Source: Viola odorata
Taxonomy: Eukaryota > Streptophyta > Magnoliopsida > Malpighiales > Violaceae
Length of the DNA: 64,000 nucleotides
NCBI GenBank assembly: GCA_963691705.1
Contig: OY829543.1
Location: 32,759,523-32,823,522 of the forward strand
Direction of reading: 5' to 3'
Under the pieces are notes generated by a model, which worked only from the letters and a program-made list of their open reading frames with translations, was not told the origin of the DNA and did no database searches. This document shows positions 22,511 through 33,898 of this stretch, one piece after another. The first letter of the stretch is position 1. Each line of letters begins with the position of its first letter. Both the position numbers and the translations under genes were made by a program.

Positions 22511-22749
22511 TTTTAAAAGGTACTTTTTAGGTGGTTGGGTTACGCTCAGGCCCGTTACTCCTCTAAGCCCAAGGCACCACATCAACAGTAGCAGACAAAA
22601 AGCAAGCCCTAATTAATAAAGGTTGCGCCATTTGTGTCAGACATCAACACAACCTTCTCTCTCACACGCTCCTCTTTTGTCTTCAATCTCCCACACAAAC
22701 ACACTACCTTCATCCCCATCAACCCCAGTCACATCCATCACTTTCTCCA

Positions 22750-24697
22750 ATGCCAAAAGTCAAGAAAGTTTCCCACAAGCTCGCGGCAGGACCACATCCA
22801 GTCGACGACCCTGAAAGCCCCGTCGCTTCTCCATCTCCCTCCTTCTAGACATCCACTACTCCCTCAAACACTAACCCAGATTTTGCCATTCCACAACCCA
22901 TAAACCCTTCGCCGCCCTCCGACTCGCGGGCTGCAGAGTTTACTCCCATTGAAGATGACATTGAGATCATTGGATCCGTCCCACCAACGTCAACCATGAC
23001 CAGATCCGGCCGAGTGATGAGACTGCCACCTGGGTCCGCAGCTGCTAGTGGCAAGACCAAGCCCAAACCCAAAAAGCCTTCGCCAGCTGCCACTAGGAAA
23101 CTCATGGTGGAGGATGCCCTAAATAAATTTTTGGCCTCCGATTTGGACCATCAAGAGATTAAGCAGCCGGCCGAGATGGAAGCAGAGGAAGAGGTCGAAC
23201 AGACCGCCGCCGGCAAGGAGGGATCAGGTGAGAATGACGGTGCCAATGAGGAAGATGAGGGTTTGGCACGAGAAGCGACTGAAATAGTGGAAGCTAAGAA
23301 GAAAGCGAAAGAAGAGGAGACCGCAGCAAAGAAGACGGCAAAGAAAGGAAAATCTAAAGCTCCGGCCAGAGCGAAGCCGCCGGCAGAACCAAAAATACCA
23401 GTGGACAGAAAAATGAGGCTCTCATCCTCCAGCAAGAGCAAGGTTAAGCCCTCGACTTCGAAGAAGGCTCATCAAAGGTAGGACGAGGATTCAGCTGTCG
23501 AAGGCATGACAGCAGTCCCTACTTCCACCCCTCGATCCACTTCAGTCCGGTTGATTTCTGACCTTTCTAGTCCCCATGCCTGGTTAGTTTTTCATGATAA
23601 ACCATCTCTTGATAAATTGCACTCTCTGAACTCCAAAGGCGTTAGCCCATGTACGCGCGTGGATCTAGACTTTTTGAACAAAATGGGACTCGAAACTCGA
23701 GTCCGAGAGCTAGTAGGGAACATTTGTTGGGAACCACTGTTCTTTTTAGAACACCCAACCTTTGTTGAGCTCTCAGTTGAGTTCTTTACCACTTTTTGGG
23801 TTGTATCTGAGCACTATAAGCCGAAAGGAAAATTTAGACCTAATCTATCTTCGCCTGATGACATTAACTTTCACTTGTCAAACTGGTGGTCCAAACTTTC
23901 CCTTAATGAATTTAATTGCATGCTTAATTTTGTCAAGCCTGATTAACTGAAGTCTAGTGCTTATAAAAATACTTTGACTGTAATCCCTGCTGTTTTTTAT
24001 GCAGATGTGGCTTTTCGTGAGTTAACCAACAATCCTAGTGCTGAGTTTAACCCAAAAATCATCCAAAGCCCATTAACTTACTGATCCTACCCTAGGAATC
24101 TTGCATCGATTTCTTGCCCTCACCTTCGCAACTATATTTAATTCATCGGACTAATTGTCATTGCAAGAACTATTTTTGTTATAGTGCATGAAGCATAAAC
24201 ATAGGGTTAATCTAGGATTTTGGATCACTTTAGCCATTATTCATGTTCAGAATAGCTCTCATGGTCCCATTTTAGGATCTCTCATAACTTTGCTTGCTGT
24301 CAATTTGCATAATGTAGATTTAAATTCAGTTGACCTTAGTAAGCCACTTGCTTTTAAAGATTTAGACAGCCATACCGTTGATGGTATGGTCCATTTATGT
24401 CTCTCACAGGGTGTTCTGAGTTTCTCTACAGGAAGCACTCCCCCGGGAGAAAAAGTCTTTGGCACAAAGCACGGAGGCAACTTCGACTATCCTGATCTTT
24501 TGAGGCCCCGAGTTGCTCCAGTCCCTCATACCCATGAAAATGAATATAATCATGCCCCCAATGCCACTCTAGCAGGCAACCCCTCTAGTCCATCTACTCT
24601 TCAGACTCCCGCAGTTGAGCGGTTACTACAAGTCATCCTCACCGAGCTTCAGGCCTTGATGACTGAAGTTGTGAGGCGCAATCTCCTACCCTCTTGA
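22750..24697 (+). pseudogene. ATHILA ORF1-like third ORF, plus-strand Athila
   Basis: The likely start is ATG 22750 (MPKVKKVSHKLAAGPHPVDD). The N-terminal 240 residues are Pro/Ser-rich and then very basic/acidic (KKKAKEEETAAKKTAKKGK). TAGs occur near 22846 and at 23479. The core follows: SSPHAWLVFHDKPSLDKL, ICWEPLFFLEHPTFVELS, FTTFWVV (23506-23946). After more stops, the C-terminal part 24188-24697 (KHKHRVNLGFWITLA to RRNLLPS) ends at TGA 24695-24697. The architecture matches 4003-5485. The ATHILA ORF1 family has no proven function; no fusion peptide or anchor is visible. Confidence 0.78.
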
Positions 24698-24699
24698 CA

Positions 24700-24712
24700 C
24701 CCCCCCCCCCCC
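24700..24712 (+). repeat. Poly-C run (13 C)
   Basis: Thirteen consecutive C directly after the third-ORF stop codon. Such runs are prone to slippage and sequencing error. Confidence 0.9.
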
Positions 24713-24822
24713 AACAATTTATCTTGCCCTCAAGGAGGGTTCAAAACATTTTCATTGTTTTTCTTTAATTTTGTTGTATTGTACTCCTTTAATTTTTGTT
24801 GAACTCTTTTGTGTGCCTTTCT

Positions 24823-24861
24823 CGCATTGAGGACAATGCGCTGCCTAAGTGTGGGGAGGGA
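24823..24861 (+). promoter_or_regulatory. Internal hairpin plus PPT-like tract
   Basis: Perfect 7-bp hairpin CGCATTG-AGGA-CAATGCG (24823-24840), then CTGCCTA and AGTGTGGGGAGGGA (24848-24861). The tract shares its AGTGTGGGG core with the true PPT at 26388. Counterparts are 59414-59455 and 3861-3900. Confidence 0.6.
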
Positions 24862-26363
24862 TTTATTTGCGTGTTTGCTAGCATGTTTAATTTTCCGCTT
24901 ATTGCATGATTGTATATTTTTTTGGATTTTTCAAAAATTTCAGATTTCAGAATTTTTTTTTTTTTAGACTTTGCTAGGAATTTTGCCACTACCCTATTTT
25001 AAAACCCTCATAATGGACATGCATTTTTGACTTCTGATGCATAGGAGAAACTTGTCATTCATTGCATCTATGCCTGACCCTGCACATCTTGACCTGCTTG
25101 CCCTTATGACCAGTCATGCCCTAGACACCAGTAGTCACAATTAGTACCCTATGAGCACATTGAGCTTCATGCCATTTTATTCATGTGTGATTTAATGCTT
25201 GACTAGGCACTGGCTAGGTTTGCATGAGATCCCTAGGTATAGGCACCATTAGACGGGGGAAAGCAACGAAACTACGAAGAGACTTTGCAATTTTTCTTTC
25301 CTTTTCCATGCCCTCGACACCCTTTCCCTCCTTGTTTTCTCTTCTAACCACTTGAGCTTTTTCTTTAATGCTTCCTTGGCAGGTGAGTAACACTCTTCAT
25401 TACGAATAGCAAGGGCTAGACATTGAAGAAGATAAGTGTGGGAAGAAAAATAAAGATCAAGGGCAAGACAGAGCAACTTCAGAAATCAGAAATCGAGGGC
25501 AAGACAGCAACGTCAGATTACTTCCCCACCACAACAAAGCCTAAGTGTTGGGAAGTAAAATCAAGTATCAAGCCCTCGAAGTCAATCGCTCAAAGAAGTA
25601 TTCAAAGATTGCCAGCTCCAGCTCCTAGAATTTAAAGAGCGAGCCGAGGAAGAAAGATTCGTGCCTGCCTATTCCAAAAAAAAAAAAATTCAAAAATATA
25701 AATCAAATAAAAGTAGAGTAGGCATAGCAAAGCAACAAAAGGCAATCAATTCGTGCCCTCGAAGCAGACGAAGATCTCATCCACAGAAGAGCGCCAAAGC
25801 CATCGTCTAGCCCTCGCTGTCATACCCTCTCCAACGGGTGTTACTCACCGATTCGCTTTCCTTCTAGCCAAGGAATCCTCCACCTCCAAATTTGTCCTCC
25901 TTCCTTCCCTTTTCTCCTTTTCCTTCCTCTTTTACTTCTATTTTATTTTCCTCTTTTCTTTCTTTTCCTCCATACCCTCACCTACCTTTTCTTGATCTTT
26001 TTCTTTTTCTTTTTGCAAAGTTCTCTCTAATTGCTAGATTGCCCTCGCATGTGTACTAAGTACTCGGATTGACGTGCAAACTCTGTCTTGTGTTGTGTTA
26101 TTTGCATTCTTGAGTGATTAGCATAAACACATATTTTATTGCGAGCGTGAGTGCAAACACATATTCATGTGTGGAGTGCTGATGAATAGGCTTGGTCTGG
26201 AAAAGTCTGATTGATAGGGTCGTTATCCTATTAATCTGGTGCAGGTGCTTGTCTAGGAAAGGGTGTGTTTTGGTTGGGTGCAGCTTGCCTAATGAGTTGT
26301 CTATTCTGTGTATTAAGGGGTTGAGGTTGTATGTCATAGCATGAGGTGGTTTTCAATTTTGTT
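24862..26363 (+). other. 3' non-coding region of the plus-strand Athila
   Basis: About 1.5 kb without a supported gene. It contains a T/C-rich stretch at 25890-26010 and several copies of the dispersed GCCCTCGA/GCCCTAGA motif. The segment ATCCCTAGGTATAGGCACCA (about 25230) recurs reversed near 3450 and 50070 in the other elements. Confidence 0.65.
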
Positions 26364-26401
26364 AATGCTCGATGGCGAGCATTGGGCAGTGTGGGGATGT
26401 T
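26364..26401 (+). promoter_or_regulatory. Hairpin and polypurine tract
   Basis: AATGCTCG-ATGG-CGAGCATT (26364-26383) is followed by GGGCAGTGTGGGGATGT next to the 3' LTR start at 26402. The purine-rich AGTGTGGGGATG is the plus-strand primer. Confidence 0.8.
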
Positions 26402-28004
26402 TGATAGCATATGTCTTGAGCATGATTTTCTCCTTAATTCTGGCCTTTTCATGGGAATGATTCTGCTAAATTACCTATATTTTCATCTTTATTGTTGATC
26501 AGTGCCAAAAGGAGGAAATGAGCAAAAATATGCATTTTTTGAATGAATTCTTAGGATTTCAAGCTTCAAGGCCTAGAAGATCATAGTGTCGTCATGCCCT
26601 CGATGCTAACCAGACCAGTGATCAGTCTCTTGCCCACGATATCTCTGCATCAGATCAAGATCGAAAGCCAAATGGAGGAATCTTCTAAGATTCGCACCAT
26701 GCGTTTCTAGAAGATGTCAGGCGCTCCCAGAGATTCCAGAATATTCCCCCTGAAGGACATGTGTTGTCGCTCTCCCCTTGGTTGTTCTCTCTCTCCCCCT
26801 TAGCTGTTTTTGTCCCCTAGCGGGTTGTTAGGATATTTAAGCTTAGTTTTAGGGTTTTGTAAAGGAGGTTGACATTGAGACATCACTTTACTCTTACCTG
26901 AATTTTAGGGATCCGTGTTCTTTATTTGAGAGGGCGCCGCCGGTTTGTAAAAAAGAGCAAGCTTTTCTCCTTTGGTTTATTGAACTCTCTATCGGTTTAT
27001 TCTAAACGCTTTCCTTCATCATCTTTTAATTTATTTATGTTAATTGTTATTTCCATTTACTGTTCATATATGATTATGAGTAGCTAAACTTCTTTATCTT
27101 AGTAAAGTGTGTTTCAAGGGTTGCAAGGATTAGTTTAGAGGCCTAAATGTGTTTAATACATCTTTATTGCAATATTCGCTTGTTTGCCACTATCTTGTTA
27201 TTTTCACTTGGAATTGTTAGGAGCTTGATCAACTACTAGCGTTTCTTTGTGATTGTTGTCATCTTAATGGTAATAACTGACATGAGGCCATTAGGAGTAG
27301 TAGACACCTAGAGCAGAGAAGTTGCTACAGTGTGATTTCATCAATCTAGGGCAAACGACCGATTAGGGCTCTGCCACGAGCTTGACAAACTGAGGGGTAT
27401 CAGGCCCTAGACATATCTTACCTCTGCTTCATGGAAATTTTGAGTATTGCCTCCCCGCATTCGTGCCTGGGGGGACGGCGAAACGTCAAGGCTACCTCAT
27501 ATGTGGATACGGGGGGTAGCTTCTATCTACGAAGGTAAGGAGGGGATTTGAGTGGAAACTCGGTCCCTATAGCATGTCTATGGTATAAGGATGGAATATC
27601 CTTGAGCCGATGATTAACTAACTCTGAAAGAAACCCAAGAACACCCCTTGCTAAGATCATGTCCTATCTGAATCTATTTTCGTATTCACTATCTCTTTTT
27701 GTTATCTTGCCCTTGCCAGTACTTTAGTATCTTGCCTCTGATTGTGTTTTACTTTCGTGCCCTTGATATCTGCTTTAATTATTTATCTTGTTAGCTACCA
27801 CATCTACGTTGATTAATTATATTAATCAACATAAAAACCCCCTCAAGTGTTACTTTTGCGTTTGGCTACATTTACTCTCTGTCATACATTTAAAATTGAT
27901 TATTTATTCCTTCAGTCTCTGTGGTTCGACCCTGTCTTGCCCTTTACACATTTTATTTGTGCATTTAGGCATCAGGAAATATTATTACATTTGAGTGACG
28001 ATCA
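26402..28004 (+). repeat. 3' LTR of the plus-strand Athila
   Basis: Pairs with 15006-16611 along its length with scattered differences; starts TGATAGCATA and ends GTGACGATCA. It would supply the polyadenylation site of the transcript. Confidence 0.95.
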
Positions 28005-28857
28005 TAAGTCGACTGGACTTGAGGGAAGCCTATTCAAGCGAAATCGCTTATATAGGTCGCATAATCTTTTGCGAAATTTTGATGAGCTTGATGTGTTTGA
28101 TGGTTTGATACACCATTGGTGTACATCTATTACTAATATATTCTTTAAGGATGTTATACTTTCACATGTTGTTCCTTAGAGTATTGTTAGTAATCATAGG
28201 GGGGGAGTCACTTAGCGACTCACGGATGGAATTGTGGAGGAGGCCGAGCATGAAGATGCTACTAGAGACACCTTGTCAACCACAATTCGGAGTTTCAAGC
28301 AATGTGGATCAATGGACACTTGAGTCCTCATGGCATGTTTCGGTTTGTAAGTATGAGTTTACATGGAAGCAATGCTTTCAATTTATTTTATTTACTTACT
28401 TCCTTTCGGTACATGCTATTGTTTTTGGATTATTGCTTAAACTCATATATGGTTTCATTCATATAACATTATTCGATTTAATGTTGTTGCCTTTGAGTAT
28501 ATTGTTTAGCAAGGGGATCGAAGTAATGCGGATAACCCATAGACAAGCCAAGCGCTATGGTACGCGCTTGAGTGTCAAGATGGCAACTTTGAGAAACCAT
28601 GGAAGGATGAGTGGATCCTTCAAGATAGGAGCTTGGGTTTGGCAGCGCTTACGCCAGAGACGGTTCCCAAACCAAGTTCAAGTGAAGAAGACCGCTTGGG
28701 GCGATGGTCTTACCTGATGCATTGTCATATTCAAAGACATAGCCACCAAGTTAAATTTACAAGGTTGGTATGGTTCGATTTGTGCTTACTTTGATATTAC
28801 TAACTTAAGGTATTGTGGTCCAGGTCTAGATACAGATTCGAGGGTGAATCTTTTTTA
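28005..28857 (+). pseudogene. Right part of split ORF and tail of the gypsy relic
   Basis: The TSD copy TAAGT (28005-28009) is followed by the continuation of the 14820-15005 frame, to the TAG near 28178. A second open stretch to 28717 is weak: its last 70 residues (MRITHRQAKRYGTRLSVKMA and onward) are basic, but it matches nothing I know. No pol motif was found before the PPT. Confidence 0.4.
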
Positions 28858-28878
28858 GGGGGGGGGGGGGGGGGGGAA
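28858..28878 (+). promoter_or_regulatory. Expanded polypurine tract of the gypsy relic
   Basis: Nineteen consecutive G (28858-28876) plus AA, directly before the LTR start TGATACGATCC. The context GGGTGAATCTTTTTTAGGGG is typical of a gypsy PPT, and the G run is unusually long. Confidence 0.75.
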
Positions 28879-30028
28879 TGATACGATCCTAGCCCCGTGG
28901 CTAGCCCCATCGCACGCAAATATAACCTCTAGACATGGAGACAAGATAGGAGAAGCTTCTAGGGCAAGCCTTTAGGCGAAGGATGACATGGAAGGTAGCT
29001 TGGAAGCGCCTATCACACACCTTCACATCCACACAAGCCAAAATAAGGAAGTGAGGCTTCAATCAAAGATCCAGAACATATACAAGATCAATTGGAGTCT
29101 TAGGAAGGTTGTGTCCAAGTTTTAGATCATTTGGACCAGTAGATCTCAAGAAGGTTCGAGATGACATTCTCGCACGCAGGAGTTCTAGGCGCAGACGCAA
29201 CAGGCGACTTTGTCTGAACCCATTTGGAGCTACAGAAGTTAGAATCATGAGATATACCATGTTTCTGAAACCTCATGATGTTTTCTCTATTGTGACCAAT
29301 TTTCAGCTCAAACTCAGGAGCCGTTTGCGAGTTATTAGAAGAGACATTTTCGCTGACAACAATCCTACACAGACAAGGACTTCAAAACGCGTCCGTCAAT
29401 GCCAACGACCATTCTTCGGACTAGTTAGGCCCAGACCAGGACGAGAATCATCCTCCTACTATTTTCGGGTGTTATCTTTTGATTGGGATTAGTTTCAGCC
29501 CAATCGGACGAGCGAATCAAAGGTTAAGGTGGGTGGATATTTTGGCACGCAGTGTGAACGCGTGGCCAAGCCCGACTTGGAGGAAGCGGCCCATCTTGGA
29601 GCCCATTCGTGCGACTATGATTCTGAAGCTTCTAGAACTTAATTAAGTATTTAATATTTATTTTATTTAGTTATTAGAGTTATTTATTAGATAGGACTTC
29701 TATTCCTACTCATATTAGAACTTATAGTTATAGTTAAACTAGTACTAGGCGTTTTGCCTATATATAGAGCCTTTTGTGCTCATTGTAAAGCAAGCTTTTT
29801 ATCAATTAAATTCAGAGAGGATTTTCTCAATTGTTCACGTGTGAGCCATGTAACTTCTTAAGTCCGAACGCTTAAGTCGATCGCTTAGGTCTCTTACTAG
29901 GTCTAGAACTCGATTCAAGAACCTCAATTGTTTAGCTTGGGTTGCCTAACGCAGGTCTGTTAGGAGGTTTAAGCACTCAAGAGAGTTATTTATTCCGCAA
30001 TCTAAATCCAATCCTTCGAACTATATCA
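28879..30028 (+). repeat. 3' LTR of the gypsy relic
   Basis: About 1150 bp, starting TGATACGATCC and ending CTATATCA, where a minus-strand Copia gag begins. It contains a TATA-like CCTATATATAGAG (about 29756). The partner LTR is not in the window, so the right boundary is inferred from the TG...CA form and the Copia edge. Confidence 0.7.
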
Positions 30029-30468
30029 AGTTCCTACCATAAGTCACAAAATTTAGAACAATATTGAGAAATTAACATCTCACATTGCTTTATGCCATGG
30101 ACTTTGCTTCAAATGTCAAAATTTTGAGCATCGTTCCCCACTTGCGAGTAGGTGGTAGAATCGGCATTCCATATATTTGCAGCAGAGACGAGAAACAGAT
30201 AGGTTTTGAAAATTTGAGACTGCATAGAGTTGAGAAGCCACGCCATCACAAGTGAGTTTTCGGAATCCCACTTATCAAAGGTGGGATCAGTTTCCACTAG
30301 TTTTTTGTTAGTACTAGTAATATAACCTTGCAATCCTCTAGCCTCGATGAACAATAAGCTAGACCTTGACTACCATGCAAGGTAGTTGATGGTGCCATCA
30401 AGCTTTACGGGACTGATTTGTAAGGAAGGGTTGTCAGAACTAGTGACTAAAGTTTTCTTATACGCCAT
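30029..30468 (-). pseudogene. Copia-type gag fragment
   Basis: On the minus strand, ATG 30468 begins MAYKKTLVTSSDNPSLQISP. After a TAG (about 30372) the Ty1/copia gag core continues (TDPTFDKWDSENSLVMAWLL, then AANIWNADSTTYSQ). Positions below 30109 hold further gag codons after a stop. The frame is cut by the gypsy LTR at 30029. No protease or pol follows. This is a relic of a small Copia element whose 5' LTR is 30581-30797. Confidence 0.8.
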
Positions 30469-30567
30469 CTTTCAATATATGGTAGAGAAGAGAACAAAGA
30501 AGAAAAAGATTGAACCAATAGTTCTAGGAGAGAAAAAAATGAACTCAATCTCCCCAAAAAAAACATA

Positions 30568-30580
30568 GGCTCCGCTACAA
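30568..30580 (-). promoter_or_regulatory. Degenerate Copia primer binding site
   Basis: In transcription sense it reads TTGTAGCGGAGCC, resembling the TTGGTATCAGAGCC found next to Copia LTRs (initiator tRNA-Met type), with changes. It lies directly beside the LTR end. Confidence 0.5.
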
Positions 30581-30797
30581 TGAAGAATTCTGAGAAAGAA
30601 CGTATATTAATTATTTCACTCTTACTTGTATACAAGTAATTACATAGGTATTTATAACCTAAGGGAGACCTGATTAACTAGGAAATATACAAAGAAGGTA
30701 ATAAAGTAATATCTCCTAGAACTAAGGTATGTATCGCTACAAGTTAGGGACTAGAAATTAGGGAAGATAATCGTACTAAAGATACGATTAGTCAACA
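30581..30797 (-). repeat. Short Copia 5' LTR
   Basis: 217 bp; in transcription sense it starts TGTTGACTAATCG and ends TTCTTCA. It contains a TATA-like GGTATAAATACC (about 30646-30660). Only one copy is present, so the ends rest on the TG...CA form and the adjoining PBS. Confidence 0.6.
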
Positions 30798-32079
30798 ATT
30801 TTTATATATACAATTTTTATATATACAATTTAGAGTTGATCTCCAATATAATTGTATTTCACTTCTTTTTTATTTTAGATTTGGCCAACTTAGAGTTAAA
30901 CTGATTATTCCTCTAGTCAACAATTAATCAATTTTAGTAAACCCTTTAACCAGAAAGGTGCTAGTTGATTAGGAATCATCTCTAAGCGTACCTGAGGTGG
31001 TTTTGATACAAGAGGGAAGTAGAGATTCTAAGCTTACTTGAGTCCTATAGAAACTTTGTAGATTGAAGATGAATACATTTGCATTGATGATTGTTACTCA
31101 CGAATCTTGACTTGTTAAACTTCTATTGGGATAGTTTTTATTCTTGAACACACTCTCCGATTGAATTTACTGTCTTTTTATTTTTATTACTTTTTATTTG
31201 TTTAAAAAAAACTAATTTCACCTAAGTGTTACAATTGGTCTTTTCAAGCACATACAAAATCATATCATTTTTCTGTGTACGAACCTCTTACTGTTATTTA
31301 CAATTAATTTATGTCTAGTTGAAGTTGTATTTCTTTATTTATTTTTGACGGAACTGAAGCCTATCAATGTACCTCTATATTTATATATAATATAAATATT
31401 TATAAGAGGGTTGGATTGAGGGTCTAAAATTTGAAAGTTCGGGCCTGACCCACTAACACTAACATGCCAACTCGGGTCGTACCGGGCTTAAAATTTAGTA
31501 CCCAAGTCTGTCCATTTAGTGTAGGCATAGACCAAACCAAATGGCGACTCGTCCAGTTAACAAGTCTACTTAGAATATAGTAGGTTCAAACTAATAGAAA
31601 ATCAACTCTAGCGTATATATATCTACCTGGGTTTTCATTGCCATCAATGTATAAGCATTAATAGTACTCCTTTAAAAACTTCCTAAGAAATTTTCACAAC
31701 AACTACGTAGCAACTATTACGAGGGGGCAAAACCTAAGTACTCTTTAATTTTTAAAGATGAAAATATAAGTTAAGGAGCTTGAGCTCGTAACATTACTCT
31801 CAATAAATAGTGTTGAGTTATAAGTTAATAAGTAAGGGTGCTAATGTGAGTAGTGATAGCATACAGTGGGGTATTCGGTTCAGGTGGAGGCCAGTGCTAA
31901 ATAAGTAGGTAGTAAAACAAAAGAACATAAAAGAAGAGTGATTTAGTGTTGTACGTAGCAATTGGGACAAGAAATTCAGTTGTGTTAAGCAGATAGAAAC
32001 CCAAGTTTTTGGTACACCTACACCTTCACATGCTCGTGTTCTTCCCTCAGATCTTTTTCTACCTTCATATTCATCCCAA

Positions 32080-32080
<1 letters not shown>
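30798..32080. other. AT-rich intergenic DNA
   Basis: No gene, RNA or transposon end could be supported. A short tandem duplication AATTTTTATATATAC occurs at 30797-30828. Confidence 0.5.

Positions 32081-32151
<71 letters not shown>
32081..32151. repeat. (ATT)n microsatellite
   Basis: About 23 ATT units with one G interruption near 32120. An apparent poly-Asn frame on the minus strand here is an artefact of the repeat. Confidence 0.97.
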
Positions 32152-33063
32152 GTGGTCCAATCAAAACACATAATAAATTAATTGAAAGGGTAGTCATAGT
32201 CTCTGTCTCTAAAGGAGACCTCACCACCTGATCATACATGTGATTATTAATGCCATTTTGTTGTAGGCCTCGCTTCCCCCATTTCTCCTTTTTACTTCAC
32301 CTAATCTTCTACAGTAATTAATTTACGTCACCAACTTACGTGCAGCAGTCTTGGCCCCTCCAACCTATAACTACACCTTGGGTGACACCTTGGGTGTTCT
32401 CGTACCAATAATTAATATCTTTCACTCATATTTTAAATTCTGGGAAATGTTTTGGGAATTCCACCACAAAAAAAGTAAAGAAAAATCCTAAAAAGATAAA
32501 GATAAAAGAAAAAAAAAAACCTCACAATTCGATTTACATCAACAATAGATATCGTTATCGAAAAGATTCAAAAATGACTTATCAAAGAAAAGATAAAAGA
32601 TTCAAAAGTGATGATAGATCGTTAAGAGATTTTACCACCATTTACTTAAGTGGGTATAAAATATGAGTCGCTAGTAACAACTCTCTAACGTTACTCGCTG
32701 CAATGGCCTGTATACCTCATGGACGGATTTTTTTTGACCCACCTAATGTTAAATGCTGGATATGACATAATCAAGTTGGTGACTTAGGGAAATTTGTCGT
32801 TCACCACGTGGTGGAAATGTGAAATTGTCACCCAATTGGTCAATGTGAAATGGGGGTGGCGGAACTGTGCTGTGAGCAAGCTGTTGTGAAAATATTTGTG
32901 TGAAAAAAAATGAGATGCAAATAACAAACGCCCAATGACGGTGTTTATGTTTGTTCAATTTAACTCTTAGGGTTTTTTTGTTTATAATTAACACTTCAAT
33001 AACACCGCACCGAAATCCCTCACCCTCTCCACCTTCATCAGATGACTACTTTTTCTGCAAGCG
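32152..33063. other. Intergenic DNA
   Basis: AT-rich with no supported gene. Minus-strand frames here are short and lack family motifs. Confidence 0.4.
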
Positions 33064-33450
33064 TCAATCCCCCATCTCGATTCCACCGCCAGGCGCTAGT
33101 ATAGCCCAGTGATTGAGGCTCAAGCGCACTAGAACGATAATTGCAACGATGGAAACGACGAGCGCAGAGATGACAGATACGAGAACCTAAGCTAAGGAGA
33201 GAGTGATGAGCAGAGGGAAGAAATTGGAAATTGATGACTTGATAGTTGCTGTGAGGGTTGGGGGTTTGTTGTAGAAGCCGTAGTAGAGGTTGTACATAAT
33301 GAATCCGGTGGCGAGAAGGTAGAGGAAGGAGGAAACGGGGGAGATTAGGAGGAGGAGAGTGGCGTCATTGGGGATGATCGAGGGAAAGATGGAGATGGGG
33401 AGGATGAAGAGGAGGGAGAGGGCGAGGAAGTGGCCGGGATGGCCCCGGAA
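33064..33450 (-). pseudogene. Membrane-protein fragment
   Basis: The minus frame from 33450 to a TGA at 33066-33064 reads 129 codons with one internal TAG. It has three hydrophobic stretches (FLALSLLFILPISIFPSIIP, TLLLLISPVSSFLYLLATGF, then VLVSVISALVVSIVAIIVLV) and a polar loop, YNLYYGFYNKPPTLTATIKS. The pattern resembles plant multi-pass membrane proteins of unknown function. No start codon or upstream exon is visible. The TAG after LLITLSLA is one C-to-T change from a Gln codon. It is probably a gene fragment left by duplication; an exon of a larger gene is less likely given the stop. Confidence 0.45.
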
Positions 33451-33898
33451 GAAAAATATTTTTTGATAGGTTCACGTCACCAAACCACAAAAAAAAAATC
33501 TATGTATTAGTAATTGCCACGAGAATATAGTAAGCACTCTTGGGGTCAAGTAGTACAAAGATAGGGGCCTGTAGAATGCATTTATAAAACATATGGAACT
33601 CAAAAGTCAAGTTGGACAAATGTAAGGACTCCTAGGGTTGTTATTAAGCCAATAATGAAAACAAAACAGTGTTTACCCAATTCATAAAAAATTTCAGAAC
33701 TTTGGAGAAAAACTACCAGCCATCATCACTACGATCAATAAGATTCCAATAAGATTCCAGAATTGCAGAAATCAGTGAAGTACGCCACTAGGTCTGACCC
33801 CTTAATTACACAATCCACATTCTTCACACCCTAAATGAGTCTCCTGTAGCGTTTCAAAGGCTCTGGCTTTTTTTTCAACGACATGAAAAGAAGCTCGG

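Larger units (their letters stand above)
15006..28004 (+). mobile_element. Athila-lineage Ty3/gypsy retrotransposon, plus strand
   Basis: A structurally complete 13.0-kb element: 5' LTR 15006-16611, Asp-type PBS 16617-16634, gag, protease, RT, RNase H, integrase (to 22211), ATHILA ORF1-like third ORF (22750-24697), long 3' non-coding region, hairpin plus PPT (26364-26401) and 3' LTR 26402-28004. The 5-bp duplication TAAGT flanks it exactly (15001-15005 and 28005-28009). LTRs begin TGAT and end ATCA. Coding regions carry in-frame stops, many of them one C-to-T step from Gln codons, so this copy is not autonomous now. The two LTRs differ at scattered sites, so the insertion is not very recent. 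Confidence 0.95.
13390..30028 (+). mobile_element. Truncated plus-strand Ty3/gypsy relic with nested Athila
   Basis: A plus-strand gypsy element of chromovirus-like type. It retains part of gag (13430-14060), a charged linker, an unusual downstream frame, a PPT and the 3' LTR (28879-30028). The 5' LTR and gag N-terminus are missing; the left edge abuts a gag of opposite orientation. There is no RT, RNase H or integrase anywhere in it. The Athila at 15006-28004 is inserted within it, with TSD TAAGT. Without the insert, its visible length would be about 3.6 kb. The chromovirus assignment rests on the gag and linker style and is uncertain. Confidence 0.65.

Noticed and set aside
32018..32239. 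Poly-Asn protein
   Set aside because: Produced entirely by the (ATT)n microsatellite.
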